DNA of 63,027 nt, taken from assembly GCA_001510385.1 (NCBI GenBank), contig LFFE01000018.1:1-63027 (forward strand). The letters are read 5' to 3'. Source of the stretch: Actinobacteria bacterium casp-actino5 (lineage in GTDB: Bacteria > Actinomycetota > Acidimicrobiia > Acidimicrobiales > Ilumatobacteraceae). Positions within the stretch are counted from its first letter, which is position 1. Every line of letters starts with the position of its first letter. Below, one piece after another: positions 42,719 through 51,413 of this stretch. The notes below the pieces were generated by a model that worked only from the letters and a program-made list of their open reading frames with translations, made no database searches and had not been told where the DNA came from. The translations under genes were made by a program, and so were the position numbers.

Positions 42719-43918
42719 ATGTCAACGGCGACGCCAGTCGCTGACAACACGGGGGCTCCCTCCCGTCTCGTCACCCTGCCGTTCATTGCGGTGACCGCTT
42801 CCATGTTGCTGTTCTTTCTCTATGTCGGAACGGCGATGGTGGCGATCCCTCGATTTGTCGAATTCGAGTTGGGTGGGGGAGAAATCGGCATTGGCTTATC
42901 GATTGCTGCATTTGCGGTTGCTGCAATTGCAGTTCGTCCGTATATCGGGCGATTGAGCGATCAGTATGGGCGTCGGTCGCTGATGACGCTTGGAGCCCTT
43001 ATTACGGCAGTTGCTGGAGTGTTCGCCGGATTCTCTCCAAACCTCACGGTGTTCTTGGCGCTTCGACTGCTGACCGGAGTTGGAGAGGCAGCAATCTTCG
43101 TTGCTGCAGCCACGCTGATTGCCGATCTTTCACCTGAAGGTCGGCGCGCCGAGGGAGCGAGCTATCTGTCGATCGCGGTCTATACGGGAATCGGCATTGG
43201 GCCTGTTATCGGTGAGTGGATCCTTGCTGGCGACCGATACCGCTTGCTGTTTGCTGTGTCGTCGTTATTTGCCCTAGCTGCGGCGGCTGTGTCTCGTGTT
43301 GTCCCGCAACGGGTTGACAGACGTGCTCCGCGTACAGACGGCAAGGCGCCACTATTTCACCGCGCGGCGATTGCCCCCGGGTTGGTTCTCATGTGCACGC
43401 TTGCAGCGTTTTCTGCCTATGGGGCGTTCATTCCTGATCATGCTCGGTCAGTTGGATTGACAGGTGCGGGAGGGCTGTTTCTCGTGTACAGCTTGACGAG
43501 TGTCGTTCTTCGCCTGCTCGCTGCTCGGCTACCTGACGTGCTTGGGGCGCACCCGATGGTGACAATTGCTCTTGTCTTTATGACGGCGGGAATGTTGTTG
43601 CTCGCGGTAGTTCCGTCAATCTGGGCCTTGTGGACATCAGCCGTGTTGCTGGGTGTGGCGATGGCCTTTAATTACCCACCGCTCATGGCTGCAGTTATTG
43701 ATGCAGTTCCTGAATCTGAACGAGCCTCAGCAGTTGGCTCATTCACTGCTTTTTTTGAAATCGGAAGCGTCGCTGGCGGGCTGTTGCTCGGAACGCTCGC
43801 TGAGTTCTTTGGTAAGCGCAGCGGATTTGGAGGAGCGGCAGCGATTGCTGTTGGAGGGTTGGTGATGCTGTGGACCGCGTTGCCGCGGCGCCCGATTCAG
43901 CGACCTTTGGCGCGCTGA
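42719..43918 (+). CDS. MFS transporter
   Basis: A major facilitator of about 399 residues with 12 hydrophobic helices. Motif A is GRLSDQYGRRSLMTLG; the fifth-helix region has YTGIGIGPVIGEWIL. Start ATG 42719 is preferred over an upstream frame lying inside the dehydrogenase gene. Likely an exporter or sugar-efflux type, but the substrate is unknown. The 3' end overlaps the convergent hypothetical gene by 22 bases. Confidence 0.83.
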   Translation: MSTATPVADNTGAPSRLVTLPFIAVTASMLLFFLYVGTAMVAIPRFVEFELGGGEIGIGLSIAAFAVAAIAVRPYIGRLSDQYGRRSLMTLGALITAVAGVFAGFSPNLTVFLALRLLTGVGEAAIFVAAATLIADLSPEGRRAEGASYLSIAVYTGIGIGPVIGEWILAGDRYRLLFAVSSLFALAAAAVSRVVPQRVDRRAPRTDGKAPLFHRAAIAPGLVLMCTLAAFSAYGAFIPDHARSVGLTGAGGLFLVYSLTSVVLRLLAARLPDVLGAHPMVTIALVFMTAGMLLLAVVPSIWALWTSAVLLGVAMAFNYPPLMAAVIDAVPESERASAVGSFTAFFEIGSVAGGLLLGTLAEFFGKRSGFGGAAAIAVGGLVMLWTALPRRPIQRPLAR

Positions 43919-44484
43919 GCCTGCTCTCGTCGAGCGCGTGCTTCGGCTTGCTTCTTCGCCTTCGCCTCTTTGCGGCGTGCCTTGAGTTCGTCGCGATCGT
44001 CGGGTTCGTTCTCGGATCGAAGTGGAACGACCGAGCCCAATTCGACCGGCGGAAGGCCAAGGGTCTCATCTGATTTCAGAAATTCGCGAATGATGGCTGC
44101 AGCGGGAGCTTCGCCAGCAATCGTTGCGGCGAGCATGATGCGCGTTGCAGCGATGCCGTGACGCTCGATGATGCCCGGGAGTACGTCGTTGAGGTCGTCG
44201 GTGCTGGGGTAGTCGGCAGCGTCGCCAAGTTGCTCAATGCAGTCTGCGAGACATACATCAGTGAGTACAATGGCAATTCCTTCCATGGTTCCATCGAGCC
44301 GACCGCGGCTGATGGCATCTCGAACCCGGACGACGTCTGGTTCTCCGCCAACGAGTTCTGTCAATGCCTCAAGATGATCCTCATCGAGACCGGCAACGAG
44401 AGCAACCACGTCGTCATCGGTAGCGACTGACAAGGTTCGATCGAGGAGCCCAAGGGTTTGCAGACGGTTCTTCACCTTATTCAC
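43897..44484 (-). CDS. Hypothetical protein with basic C-terminal tail
   Basis: About 195 residues from GTG 44484 (VNKVKNRLQTLG); the frame stays open to 44571. No recognised family. The body is acidic and helical (TDDDVVALVAGLDEDHLEAL, LPGIIERHGIAATRIM). The last 35 residues are a Lys/Arg/Ala-rich coil with KARRKEAKAKKQAEARARRE that may bind nucleic acid or form a coiled coil. One Cys pair occurs in VCLADCIEQ. It is divergent from the ABC ATPase gene and overlaps the MFS 3' end. Confidence 0.65.
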   Translation of the reverse strand: MNKVKNRLQTLGLLDRTLSVATDDDVVALVAGLDEDHLEALTELVGGEPDVVRVRDAISRGRLDGTMEGIAIVLTDVCLADCIEQLGDAADYPSTDDLNDVLPGIIERHGIAATRIMLAATIAGEAPAAAIIREFLKSDETLGLPPVELGSVVPLRSENEPDDRDELKARRKEAKAKKQAEARARREQAQRAKGR

Positions 44485-44562
44485 GAGAATCAGGCTACCT
44501 GCGCCAGTGGAATCACTGCCTGCAGCACGTAGCAGGCTCAGAAAGTTTGCGATTACTATGAC

Positions 44563-45792
44563 GTGCGGCATTCAGCGATAGTTGTGGTTGCTGGATGGAC
44601 ACAGACGAGGAGACGCATCTCAACGGCGACAGTCACGCTGGACAACGTAAGCAAGGTGTACCCAAATGGGTTTCAGGCGATTCAGGATCTCTCGATCGAT
44701 ATCGTTGATGGCGAATTCCTTGTGCTAGTTGGTCCATCGGGATGTGGAAAGTCGACGGCCCTGAGGATGATTGCCGGACTTGAAGAGATCAGTGGCGGGG
44801 AACTTCGCATTGGTGACCGAGTGGTCAACGACGTCGAACCAAAAGACCGAGACATTGTGATGGTGTTCCAGAACTATGCGCTGTACCCGCATATGACCGT
44901 TGAAGAGAACATCGGGTTCGCGCTCAAACTGGCAAAAGTGTCTAAAGAGGAGATTGCGCAGCGAGTTGCTCGGGCGGCTGAAATCCTTGAACTCACGAGT
45001 TATCTCGATCGCAAGTCAGGACAATTATCAGGTGGTCAGCGCCAGCGCGTTGCGATGGGGCGAGCAATCGTGCGTGAGCCAGCTGCGTTCCTCATGGATG
45101 AACCGCTGTCGAACCTCGATGCAAAGCTTCGGGTTCAGATGCGTGCCGAAATTGCTGCTCTACAGCGGTCGCTCGGTGTGACGACGTTCTATGTCACTCA
45201 TGACCAAGTCGAGGCCATGACGATGGGTGATCGTGTTGCTGTCATCAAAGATGGTGTGTTGCAGCAGGTCGATACTCCGCAAAATCTGTATGACGCTCCG
45301 GTGAACGTGTTCGTCGCAGCATTTATCGGTTCTCCCTCGATGAACCTGTTCGCCGCAACGCTGTCAGTTGATGGTGACTCAGCGGTGTTGACCCTCGGAT
45401 CCCAGCAGTTGACGTTGAGCGATGAGGTGTTGAAATCTCGGCCAGCATTGCGTGAATATGCTGGAAAAAGTCTCGTGGTCGGTATTCGTCCTGAGGATCT
45501 TGAGGATGCTGCGGAGGCTCCACATATCTCAGAAGGACAGCGACTCACAGCTCCAATCAAACTTATTGAAGCGTTGGGCTCTGAGTTGATGGTCCACTTC
45601 TCCATCGATGCTCCAACTGTTGACTCAGGTGACCCAGATGCCCTTGACACTCAGCCGGTTGAGGGCCAAGCGAATGCGGTTGGGCGTTTTAGTCCGCGCT
45701 CCCAAGTGAAATCAGGCGACACCGCATCGGTTGCGGTGTCAACGGAGAATTTGCACTTCTTCGATATTGAAACACGCCTCGCAATTCGCTGA
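44563..45792 (+). CDS. ABC transporter ATP-binding protein, UgpC/MalK-type
   Basis: A 409-residue ATPase of the carbohydrate-uptake CUT1 class. Walker [11 protein letters not shown]-loop [12 protein letters not shown], signature [14 protein letters not shown], Walker [16 protein letters not shown], switch His in VTHDQ, then a TOBE/regulatory domain (about residues 255-400). No permease or binding protein is nearby, so it may be a shared ATPase, as MsiK is in Streptomyces. The start is uncertain: GTG 44563 is used, and the conserved part begins at about residue 20 ([15 protein letters not shown]). Confidence 0.9.
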   Translation: MRHSAIVVVAGWTQTRRRISTATVTLDNVSKVYPNGFQAIQDLSIDIVDGEFLVLVGPSGCGKSTALRMIAGLEEISGGELRIGDRVVNDVEPKDRDIVMVFQNYALYPHMTVEENIGFALKLAKVSKEEIAQRVARAAEILELTSYLDRKSGQLSGGQRQRVAMGRAIVREPAAFLMDEPLSNLDAKLRVQMRAEIAALQRSLGVTTFYVTHDQVEAMTMGDRVAVIKDGVLQQVDTPQNLYDAPVNVFVAAFIGSPSMNLFAATLSVDGDSAVLTLGSQQLTLSDEVLKSRPALREYAGKSLVVGIRPEDLEDAAEAPHISEGQRLTAPIKLIEALGSELMVHFSIDAPTVDSGDPDALDTQPVEGQANAVGRFSPRSQVKSGDTASVAVSTENLHFFDIETRLAIR

Positions 45793-45808
45793 TTGTCGTT
45801 TGTTGTCA

Positions 45809-45823
45809 GGCCATTTTGTGGCC
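45809..45823. terminator. Hairpin between convergent genes
   Basis: GGCCA-TTTTG-TGGCC stem-loop in the 53-base gap between the ABC ATPase and the convergent LLM gene; a weak bidirectional terminator candidate. Confidence 0.35.
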
Positions 45824-45845
45824 GGCGCAAGGTTGCGATACCGGA

Positions 45846-46931
45846 TCAGCGTGACGGTGTCCAGCGTGGCTTCAACGGGGCGTGGTTCATTCGAGGTAGT
45901 ACGTAGTTTGCGAATAGGTCGCATTCTTCTCGATGTGGGTAGCCCGAGAGAATGAATGCTCCGACTCCGGCATCTTCGTAGGCCTTGAGTTTTGCGAGCA
46001 CTTGATCGGGATCGCCGACGATTGCCGCACCAGCACCGCTTCTGGCTCGCCCGATTCCTGTCCAAAGATTCTCTTCGGCATAACCGTCATCGGTTGCAGA
46101 GTCACGCAATGCCGCTTGCCGCTGAACGCCAACCGAAGCGGAATCGAGCGACTTGCTCCTGATGGCCGCACCTGTGTCGGCATCGAGTCGAGAGATGAGT
46201 TGCTCTGCCGCTGTTCGTGCTTCTTGTTCTGTTTCTCGAACGATTACATGGGTACGCAGCCCGTAAACAAGTTTGCGGTCATAACCAGCTGCTCGGTCTT
46301 GCATTTCACGAACGGTTGCGGCGACGGCTGCAACCGTGTCAGGCCACGTAAGAAATACATCGGCCTCGGCAGCAGCAACGTCTTTGGCATCTTCGGAAAA
46401 CCCGCCGAAGTACAGCGGAGGACATGTGCCGTTGACGGTTGCGGCACGAGGTGGTGTAACTGAGAGGTCGACGAAGTCGCCGTGCATCTCAAGTTGTTCG
46501 CCGGCAAGTAGTGACCGCAGTCCGCGCATCCACTCTCGCGTCCGTTGGTAGCGAGGTCCCGACGCCAAGGTTTCGCCCGGGATGTCGGAAGAGATGATGT
46601 TGATCGTTAGTCGGCCATCTGCGAATTGGTCGATGGATGCGAGTTGGCGCGCAAGTTGTGGGAGCCACATTTCACCGATCCGAACGGCGAGCAGGAGGTG
46701 AATGTTCTCGGTATGAGTTGCAATCGCTGCGGCAAATGCTGTTGAGTCGATGCCGAGGTCGTATCCAGATGGAAGCAGGACGTTGTCGAATCCGTTTCGA
46801 TCAGCCGTCCGAACAATGTCTGAGCAGTGTGGCCAAGAACTTGCGCGATGTGGTTCGGGTACGCCCAAGAATTCGTAGTCGTCGTCGCACAGCGCGCCGA
46901 ACCATGCCACTTCTACCGGCTGAGATGTCAT
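45846..46931 (-). CDS. LLM-class flavin-dependent oxidoreductase, SsuD-like
   Basis: A 361-residue luciferase-like monooxygenase with TIM-barrel fold. It resembles alkanesulfonate monooxygenases: LAVRIGEMWLPQLARQLASID, RYQRTREWMRGL, PPLYFGGFSEDAKDVAA and the late SGYPHREECDLFA. Reduced FMN is the likely cofactor, with F420 an alternative in this phylum. The ATG overlaps the aldo/keto reductase stop (ATGA), so the two are one operon. A desulfonation role is plausible but no sulfonate transporter is present. Confidence 0.85.
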   Translation of the reverse strand: MTSQPVEVAWFGALCDDDYEFLGVPEPHRASSWPHCSDIVRTADRNGFDNVLLPSGYDLGIDSTAFAAAIATHTENIHLLLAVRIGEMWLPQLARQLASIDQFADGRLTINIISSDIPGETLASGPRYQRTREWMRGLRSLLAGEQLEMHGDFVDLSVTPPRAATVNGTCPPLYFGGFSEDAKDVAAAEADVFLTWPDTVAAVAATVREMQDRAAGYDRKLVYGLRTHVIVRETEQEARTAAEQLISRLDADTGAAIRSKSLDSASVGVQRQAALRDSATDDGYAEENLWTGIGRARSGAGAAIVGDPDQVLAKLKAYEDAGVGAFILSGYPHREECDLFANYVLPRMNHAPLKPRWTPSR

Positions 46932-47827
46932 GGAAGTGGAACTCCTTCGGAGGCTTGGATAATCGCGTAGACGTCATTGCGATCGAGGTTGATGTCCGCC
47001 GAGGCAGCCGTTCCGCGAAGTCGGTCGACGCTTTGGCTGCCAACGATTGCGATTGGGCGTGATGGGTGGGCGAGCACGAACGCTAGGGCGACGCCAGCCC
47101 GGTCAGTGTCTTCGCGTGCGGCGATGTCATCAAGCACGGTGAGAAGTTGAGGTGGTACGCCTTCCCCTGTTGCGAGTCGACCTCCAGCAAGGGGACTCCA
47201 CGCCATCGGCGTGATTGCTGATGCCATGCAATGATCGAAGGTTCCATCTCGAAGCGGGGTGAGGTCGAGAGCCGAGTACTGCGGTTGGGTGGTGAGCATC
47301 GGAAATGGAAGGAATGTTTGAAGCGCTGCCGTTTGAGCGATGGTGTGGTTTGACACTCCGACTTCACGAATTTTCCCCGCATCGCGAAGTGATGAAAGAG
47401 CTTCGGCGAGCGCTTCAGGATGCACGAACATGTCGGGTCGATGAATTTGGTAAAGGTCAATGGTCTCGACCTGAAGACGCTGCAATGATGCCTCGCAAGC
47501 CGCGGTAATCGCTGCGGGTGACGAGTCATATGGTGTTGGTGGGACAATGCCACCTTTCGTTGCCAACACTATTTGGTCGCGGATTTCTGGCCGGTGCTGA
47601 AGAACCTCACCAAGTGCCGATTCGACCGTGCCAAATCCGGTCCCGTTCCAGTCGAGCCCGTAGACGTCTGCGGTATCGATGAGATTCATCCCAGATGACA
47701 GGGCAGCATCGACGAGTTCTGTCCGGCGATTGAGGTCAGCGTCGGTGAAACGCCACATACCAAATGAAAATGGGCCGACATCACCAAGTTGGCCGAGCGT
47801 ACGTGCAGAAAGATCAACCAGATTCAT
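46928..47827 (-). CDS. Aldo/keto reductase
   Basis: A 299-residue AKR of the YdhF/Tas-like group. Catalytic residues: Asp51 and Tyr56 (LIDTADVYG), Lys in VLATKGG, His in LYQIHRPD. The NADPH-binding C-terminus reads PIAIVGSQSVDRLRG. It is upstream of and overlapping the LLM oxidoreductase by four bases, so they probably act on one pathway, the reductase perhaps processing an aldehyde made by the oxygenase. Confidence 0.88.
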   Translation of the reverse strand: MNLVDLSARTLGQLGDVGPFSFGMWRFTDADLNRRTELVDAALSSGMNLIDTADVYGLDWNGTGFGTVESALGEVLQHRPEIRDQIVLATKGGIVPPTPYDSSPAAITAACEASLQRLQVETIDLYQIHRPDMFVHPEALAEALSSLRDAGKIREVGVSNHTIAQTAALQTFLPFPMLTTQPQYSALDLTPLRDGTFDHCMASAITPMAWSPLAGGRLATGEGVPPQLLTVLDDIAAREDTDRAGVALAFVLAHPSRPIAIVGSQSVDRLRGTAASADINLDRNDVYAIIQASEGVPLP

Positions 47828-47930
47828 CGAGGGTCCTTACCAGAGCATGTAGACAAATGTGCTCCCTCGTTTTTCCGGTATTGTTGACACTCTGCCTACC
47901 TCTGCGGGTATCACCGGCGCAGTAGATGGG

Positions 47931-48344
47931 TTATGAGCGCTTCACCCATTTTGAGTCGGCACTGACGTCTTCAACGGCTCCGCCTGCATCAGCCCAACCA
48001 TTGAAGCCGACTTCAAGGTGCGCAATGTTGGTGTATCCAATGTCGTTGAGTACGGCAGCTGCAAGAGCAGATCGCTGGCCTCCTGCGCAGTACAGCACAT
48101 ATCGATCATCGAACTTGAATTGCTCCCGGTAATAGGGGCTATCGGGATCAAACCAGAACTCGAGCATTCCGCGAGGGCTTGAGACCGCACCTGGTACGGC
48201 ACCTTTTTCGAGTCGCTCACGGAAGTCTCGTATGTCAATTACGGTGCACGTTCCTGCTGTAATTTCGGCTTGAAGTTGCTCGACAGATAGTTCCTCAATT
48301 CGTGCCTTTGCTGCTCGCACAAGATCGTTCACTGATGTTCTCAT
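47931..48344 (-). CDS. Rhodanese-like sulfurtransferase
   Basis: A single-domain rhodanese of about 137 residues. An N-terminal helix (MRTSVNDLVRAAKARIEE) precedes the rhodanese fold with VIDIRDFRERLEKGAVPGA. The active-site Cys86 is in the loop CAGGQRS, as in sulfur carriers. Start ATG 48344 is chosen since the frame upstream is poorly conserved and runs into the divergent SDR gene. It might supply persulfide sulfur, or act in detoxification. Confidence 0.85.
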   Translation of the reverse strand: MRTSVNDLVRAAKARIEELSVEQLQAEITAGTCTVIDIRDFRERLEKGAVPGAVSSPRGMLEFWFDPDSPYYREQFKFDDRYVLYCAGGQRSALAAAVLNDIGYTNIAHLEVGFNGWADAGGAVEDVSADSKWVKRS

Positions 48345-48382
48345 GTGTGTGACGGTAACTCGAAAGAGATCCTGAGCACGAA

Positions 48383-49093
48383 GTGCAGGGTCACCTGTTG
48401 AAGCCACAAACTGTGAGGGTGGATGTAGCAAATGCAGCAGTCTTAGTATTTGGCGGTACTGGAGGGTTAGGTGCGGCACTGACTGCGAACGCGGTGGCGA
48501 GGGGTGCTCAAGTGGTGACATCTTCTCGTTCGTCTACGGGTCCTGGTGGTGAGCGTTTGCACGTGTCTGGAGATATCACTTTGGCTGAGGATCGCGAACG
48601 CGTTGTTGATGCTGCTCTTGAAGAATTGGGTCGCCTAGATGTGGTGATGATTGCTAGTGGTGTTGTTGGCTTCGGTGCTGTCGACCGCGTGAGGTCTGAT
48701 GCGCTGCAGTCGATGATTGATATTGACCTAGTCGGTCCTCTTGCCGTCTGCGGTCTTGTCGCCCCGGTGATGACCGAGGGTGGATCAATAGTGGTTATTA
48801 CGGGTGCTGTGGTCGATTCAACAATGCTGGGAACCGGTGTTTACACGGCAGCCAAAGCCGGGTTGTCAGCAGCAGTTGCAGTGATGGCTCGTGACTGGCG
48901 CCGTCAGGGTGTGAAGTGCATTGATGTTCGTCCGCCACACACTGAAACCGGACTGTCTGACCGCCCACAATTTGGTGTTGCTCCAAAACTTGGTGCAGGG
49001 CTCTCCGCTGAGTCGGTCGCTGAGCGAATCTGGTTGGCGATTGAGCGCGATGAAACTGTTGTTGGCCCGAACGACTTCAACGAGTTGTCATGA
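48383..49093 (+). CDS. Short-chain dehydrogenase/reductase
   Basis: An SDR of about 226-236 residues with a Rossmann fold. Cofactor motif VLVFGGTGGLGAAL, an adenine-pocket region GDITLAEDRERV, and the active-site YTAAKAG with Tyr and Lys preceded by a Ser in VVITGAVVDSTM. The usual NNAG is replaced by MIASGVVGF, unlike classical SDRs. Starts GTG 48383 or GTG 48413 are both possible. The stop overlaps the next ATG by four bases. Confidence 0.82.
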   Translation: MQGHLLKPQTVRVDVANAAVLVFGGTGGLGAALTANAVARGAQVVTSSRSSTGPGGERLHVSGDITLAEDRERVVDAALEELGRLDVVMIASGVVGFGAVDRVRSDALQSMIDIDLVGPLAVCGLVAPVMTEGGSIVVITGAVVDSTMLGTGVYTAAKAGLSAAVAVMARDWRRQGVKCIDVRPPHTETGLSDRPQFGVAPKLGAGLSAESVAERIWLAIERDETVVGPNDFNELS

Positions 49094-49491
49094 CAGAACC
49101 TCGCCTTGTTGAGTTGCCCGGCGAGGCGGCCTCGTCGATTGATCAAATTTTGGGGATCGTGCTCGATTCGTTTATGGGTAGCTCGCCTTCGGCTCACGTG
49201 GGGGCGTTCGGGTGGGGTTTTGATGTTGAACATGTCGTTGAACTTGAGCAACGGCTGCGAGACGTCTGGAGTGTTGAGGAGCTATCTCGAGGCGAAGGCG
49301 ATGAACGCACAATTGAATTATCGATGGAAGATGTCGCACTCATCCTTCATGGGATGGCGTTCACCGAAGTGATGAGCGCTGATCTCCCATGGACCGATAT
49401 GGTGCGGTGGACGTCTGACTTTGTGACCACCCAACTCCGCGCCCCGTGGACTGATGAAGAGTGGGAAGCGTTCGGCGCTATCGGCGGGTGA
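49090..49491 (+). CDS. Hypothetical protein
   Basis: A 133-residue acidic soluble protein with no recognised domain. It contains GAFGWGFDVEHVVELEQRL and several Trp residues near the C-terminus (LPWTDMVRWTSDF, APWTDEEWEAFG). Its ATG overlaps the SDR stop (ATGA), so expression is coupled. No membrane helix or cysteine motif. Function unknown. Confidence 0.65.
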   Translation: MTEPRLVELPGEAASSIDQILGIVLDSFMGSSPSAHVGAFGWGFDVEHVVELEQRLRDVWSVEELSRGEGDERTIELSMEDVALILHGMAFTEVMSADLPWTDMVRWTSDFVTTQLRAPWTDEEWEAFGAIGG

Positions 49492-49492
49492 G

Positions 49493-50776
49493 TTACGCAG
49501 GGAGTTCTGCGTAGTTGCCATCGATGAGTGACTTGCCGCTCGCCAGAGCCTCAAGAGCGAAGCCGGCGGTTCGTCGGTATCCGTCGGTGACCTCGAGAAT
49601 CTCGTCTTGGGAAATGACATCGTCAATGCTGTCAAAGCCGTGGGGCGCGCGTTCGTGCACGAGTCGCATCGGCATCTCTGGCCCGAGGCCTCGATTTGCT
49701 AACACGATCGCTGATGTTGGCGGCCGGCGATGTGCTTCATAGATCGCTAGCGCACGATCAGGGTCGTTGCGGTGGGTTCGAATGCAGCCTGCGAGCACAC
49801 GCGCATCGAGGATTCCTTGGGATGCGCCGTTTGACCCGATTGGGTACATCGGGTGGGCAGCATCTCCAATCAGAGTGACTCGGCCCTGCGTCCACTGGTC
49901 GAGAGGGTCTCGGTCGACCATTGGGAACAGGAAGGTTCCGGGCGCTGCGCGAAGCAGCGTCGGAATATCAAGCCAGTCAAAGACCCATTCCTCAAAACGG
50001 GGCGCGAAGTCATCAAGGTTTCCGGCCCTGTTCCAGTCTTCGCGTTCGAGTAGTTCCCTATCGTCGGTGCGATATTCGGCGATGAAGTTGATGAGCTGCT
50101 TGCCGTTCTCAAGGTTTCGAATGGGGTAGGCAACAAATTTCTGATCGGGGTGGCCCGCCCAGACCATGGTGTTTCCATCGAGGATCGGGTCGTACTCAAC
50201 CGCTCCGCGCCAGAGCAGAGCGCCGTTCCAGAGCGGCATGCCCTCATTGGGGAAGCGTTGCTGGCGAACGGCCGAGTGGATGCCATCTGCGGCAATCACA
50301 ATCGATGCGTCAATGGATTCTTGCTGGCCGCTTCCATCTCGGCAGTCGAAATGTGCCGTCGCCCCTTCAGCATGCTGATCAATTGAGATGAGATGCCGTC
50401 CGGTGACAACCCGGTCGGCTCCGAGCCGCGCGACCGCCGCATGATGAAGCGTTACCTGAAGGGTCCCGCGATGAAGGGAGAGTTGTGGCCATTTGTAACC
50501 GGCCGCTCGACCCCGGGCCTCCTCCCAGATCATTTGGCCGCGAGCCGAGAAATACGCGAGGTTGGTCGGAGCTACCCCAACCTGTTCGAGTTCGTCGAGC
50601 AGGCCGAGCGCATCGAGTTCGCGAATCGCGTGAGGCAGCAGGTTGATTCCGACACCGAGCGGCTCGACCTTTGGCACCGACTCGCGAACAACAACGTCGA
50701 TTCCTTCTGCATGCAGGCTCAGAGCGGTAGCAAGACCAGCGATTCCTCCACCGACAACAAGTACTTCGTGCCCCAT
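49493..50776 (-). CDS. FAD-dependent monooxygenase, PhzS-like
   Basis: A 427-residue group A flavoprotein monooxygenase using FAD and NAD(P)H. FAD motif VVGGGIAGLATALSLH at the N-terminus, LGVGINLLPHAIRELDALG, the DG motif AADGIHSAVR, the GD motif LIGDAAHPMYPIGSNGASQ, and RPPTSAIVLANR. The spread of motifs closely follows PhzS, the pyocyanin-forming hydroxylase, and related aromatic hydroxylases. No phenazine genes are nearby, so it more likely hydroxylates another aromatic acid. It ends one base from the convergent hypothetical gene stop. Confidence 0.88.
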   Translation of the reverse strand: MGHEVLVVGGGIAGLATALSLHAEGIDVVVRESVPKVEPLGVGINLLPHAIRELDALGLLDELEQVGVAPTNLAYFSARGQMIWEEARGRAAGYKWPQLSLHRGTLQVTLHHAAVARLGADRVVTGRHLISIDQHAEGATAHFDCRDGSGQQESIDASIVIAADGIHSAVRQQRFPNEGMPLWNGALLWRGAVEYDPILDGNTMVWAGHPDQKFVAYPIRNLENGKQLINFIAEYRTDDRELLEREDWNRAGNLDDFAPRFEEWVFDWLDIPTLLRAAPGTFLFPMVDRDPLDQWTQGRVTLIGDAAHPMYPIGSNGASQGILDARVLAGCIRTHRNDPDRALAIYEAHRRPPTSAIVLANRGLGPEMPMRLVHERAPHGFDSIDDVISQDEILEVTDGYRRTAGFALEALASGKSLIDGNYAELPA

Positions 50777-50814
50777 TAAACGCTCCTCATCTCTACGGCG
50801 AGATGGAGATGACT

Positions 50815-51228
50815 TTAGGTCGTTGGTGAACAGCTAGCACAATGCCCTGAGATCTGGACATCGATCGTTGTCGGAGTAAATGAAGTATCGCGTTGAACCT
50901 CTGCCCGAAGTCGATCTACCACTGAAGTGCTGAAATGAATCGTTGTGTGGCACTTCTCGCATACGAGATGGATAGTTTCGTCTTCGTGGGCTGTTTCCCA
51001 GGTGCTGAGCTCTCCAAGGTGTGATTCGCGAACGAGATCGAGATCAGAGAACAGGGCTAAGGCTCGATAGACCGATGATGCGTTGATGGAGTCATCAAGC
51101 TCGTGCACCTCATCGAGAATTTCTGAAGCGCTCCGATGTGTGTCAGATCTGGTCAGCACTTTCCAGACCAGTTGACGGGCGCGGGTGACTCGAAAATCTT
51201 TCGCCCGCAACACTTCATCAATCGACAT
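50815..51228 (-). CDS. Fur-family metalloregulator (Nur/Zur/Fur subtype unresolved)
   Basis: A 137-residue Fur-family repressor. N-terminal winged helix (RVTRARQLVWKVLTRSD, INASSVYRALALFSDLDLV) and dimer domain with the metal region His81...His87 and Cys90/Cys93 (HLVCEKC). The second structural-zinc pair is Cys130/Cys133 (GHCASC). It is divergent from a CbiMN-Q-O Ni/Co importer, with a Nur-box-like site between them, so it may be a nickel-type (Nur) regulator of that importer. The subtype cannot be fixed from sequence alone. Confidence 0.87.
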   Translation of the reverse strand: MSIDEVLRAKDFRVTRARQLVWKVLTRSDTHRSASEILDEVHELDDSINASSVYRALALFSDLDLVRESHLGELSTWETAHEDETIHLVCEKCHTTIHFSTSVVDRLRAEVQRDTSFTPTTIDVQISGHCASCSPTT

Positions 51229-51347
51229 GAGTTCACGATAGGTCTCGTTTGGTGACCCATGTCACTTCTAATCAAATAATTGGCATGACGGACGTAGCGA
51301 TCGTCGATCGTTTTTCGCTGCTGCAGGGGTGATCAGGGCAAGAATTA

Positions 51348-51364
51348 TTGCGAACGACTTGCAG
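51348..51364 (+). promoter_or_regulatory. Nur-box-like site in the fur-cbiM intergenic region
   Basis: TTGCGA-N5-TTGCAG matches the Nur box reported for Streptomyces (tTGCaa-N5-ttGCAA, from memory) in spacing and in the TTGC cores. It sits between the Fur-family gene and the Ni/Co importer, 49 bases upstream of cbiM. Confidence 0.5.
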
Positions 51365-51387
51365 TAGCGGAATCCACTCAGTACGGT

Positions 51388-51413
51388 TTGCAACGTGACA
51401 TCACTCATTGCAA
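51388..51413 (+). promoter_or_regulatory. Two TTGCAA palindromes 20 bp apart over the cbiM start
   Basis: Perfect TTGCAA hexamers at 51388-51393 and 51408-51413, two helical turns apart; the second overlaps the A of the proposed cbiM ATG. Possible additional regulator half-sites. Confidence 0.35.

Noticed and set aside
51229-51412. Cobalamin riboswitch before the CbiMN-Q-O operon
   Set aside because: No B12-box or long structured leader could be recognised in the 184-base gap.
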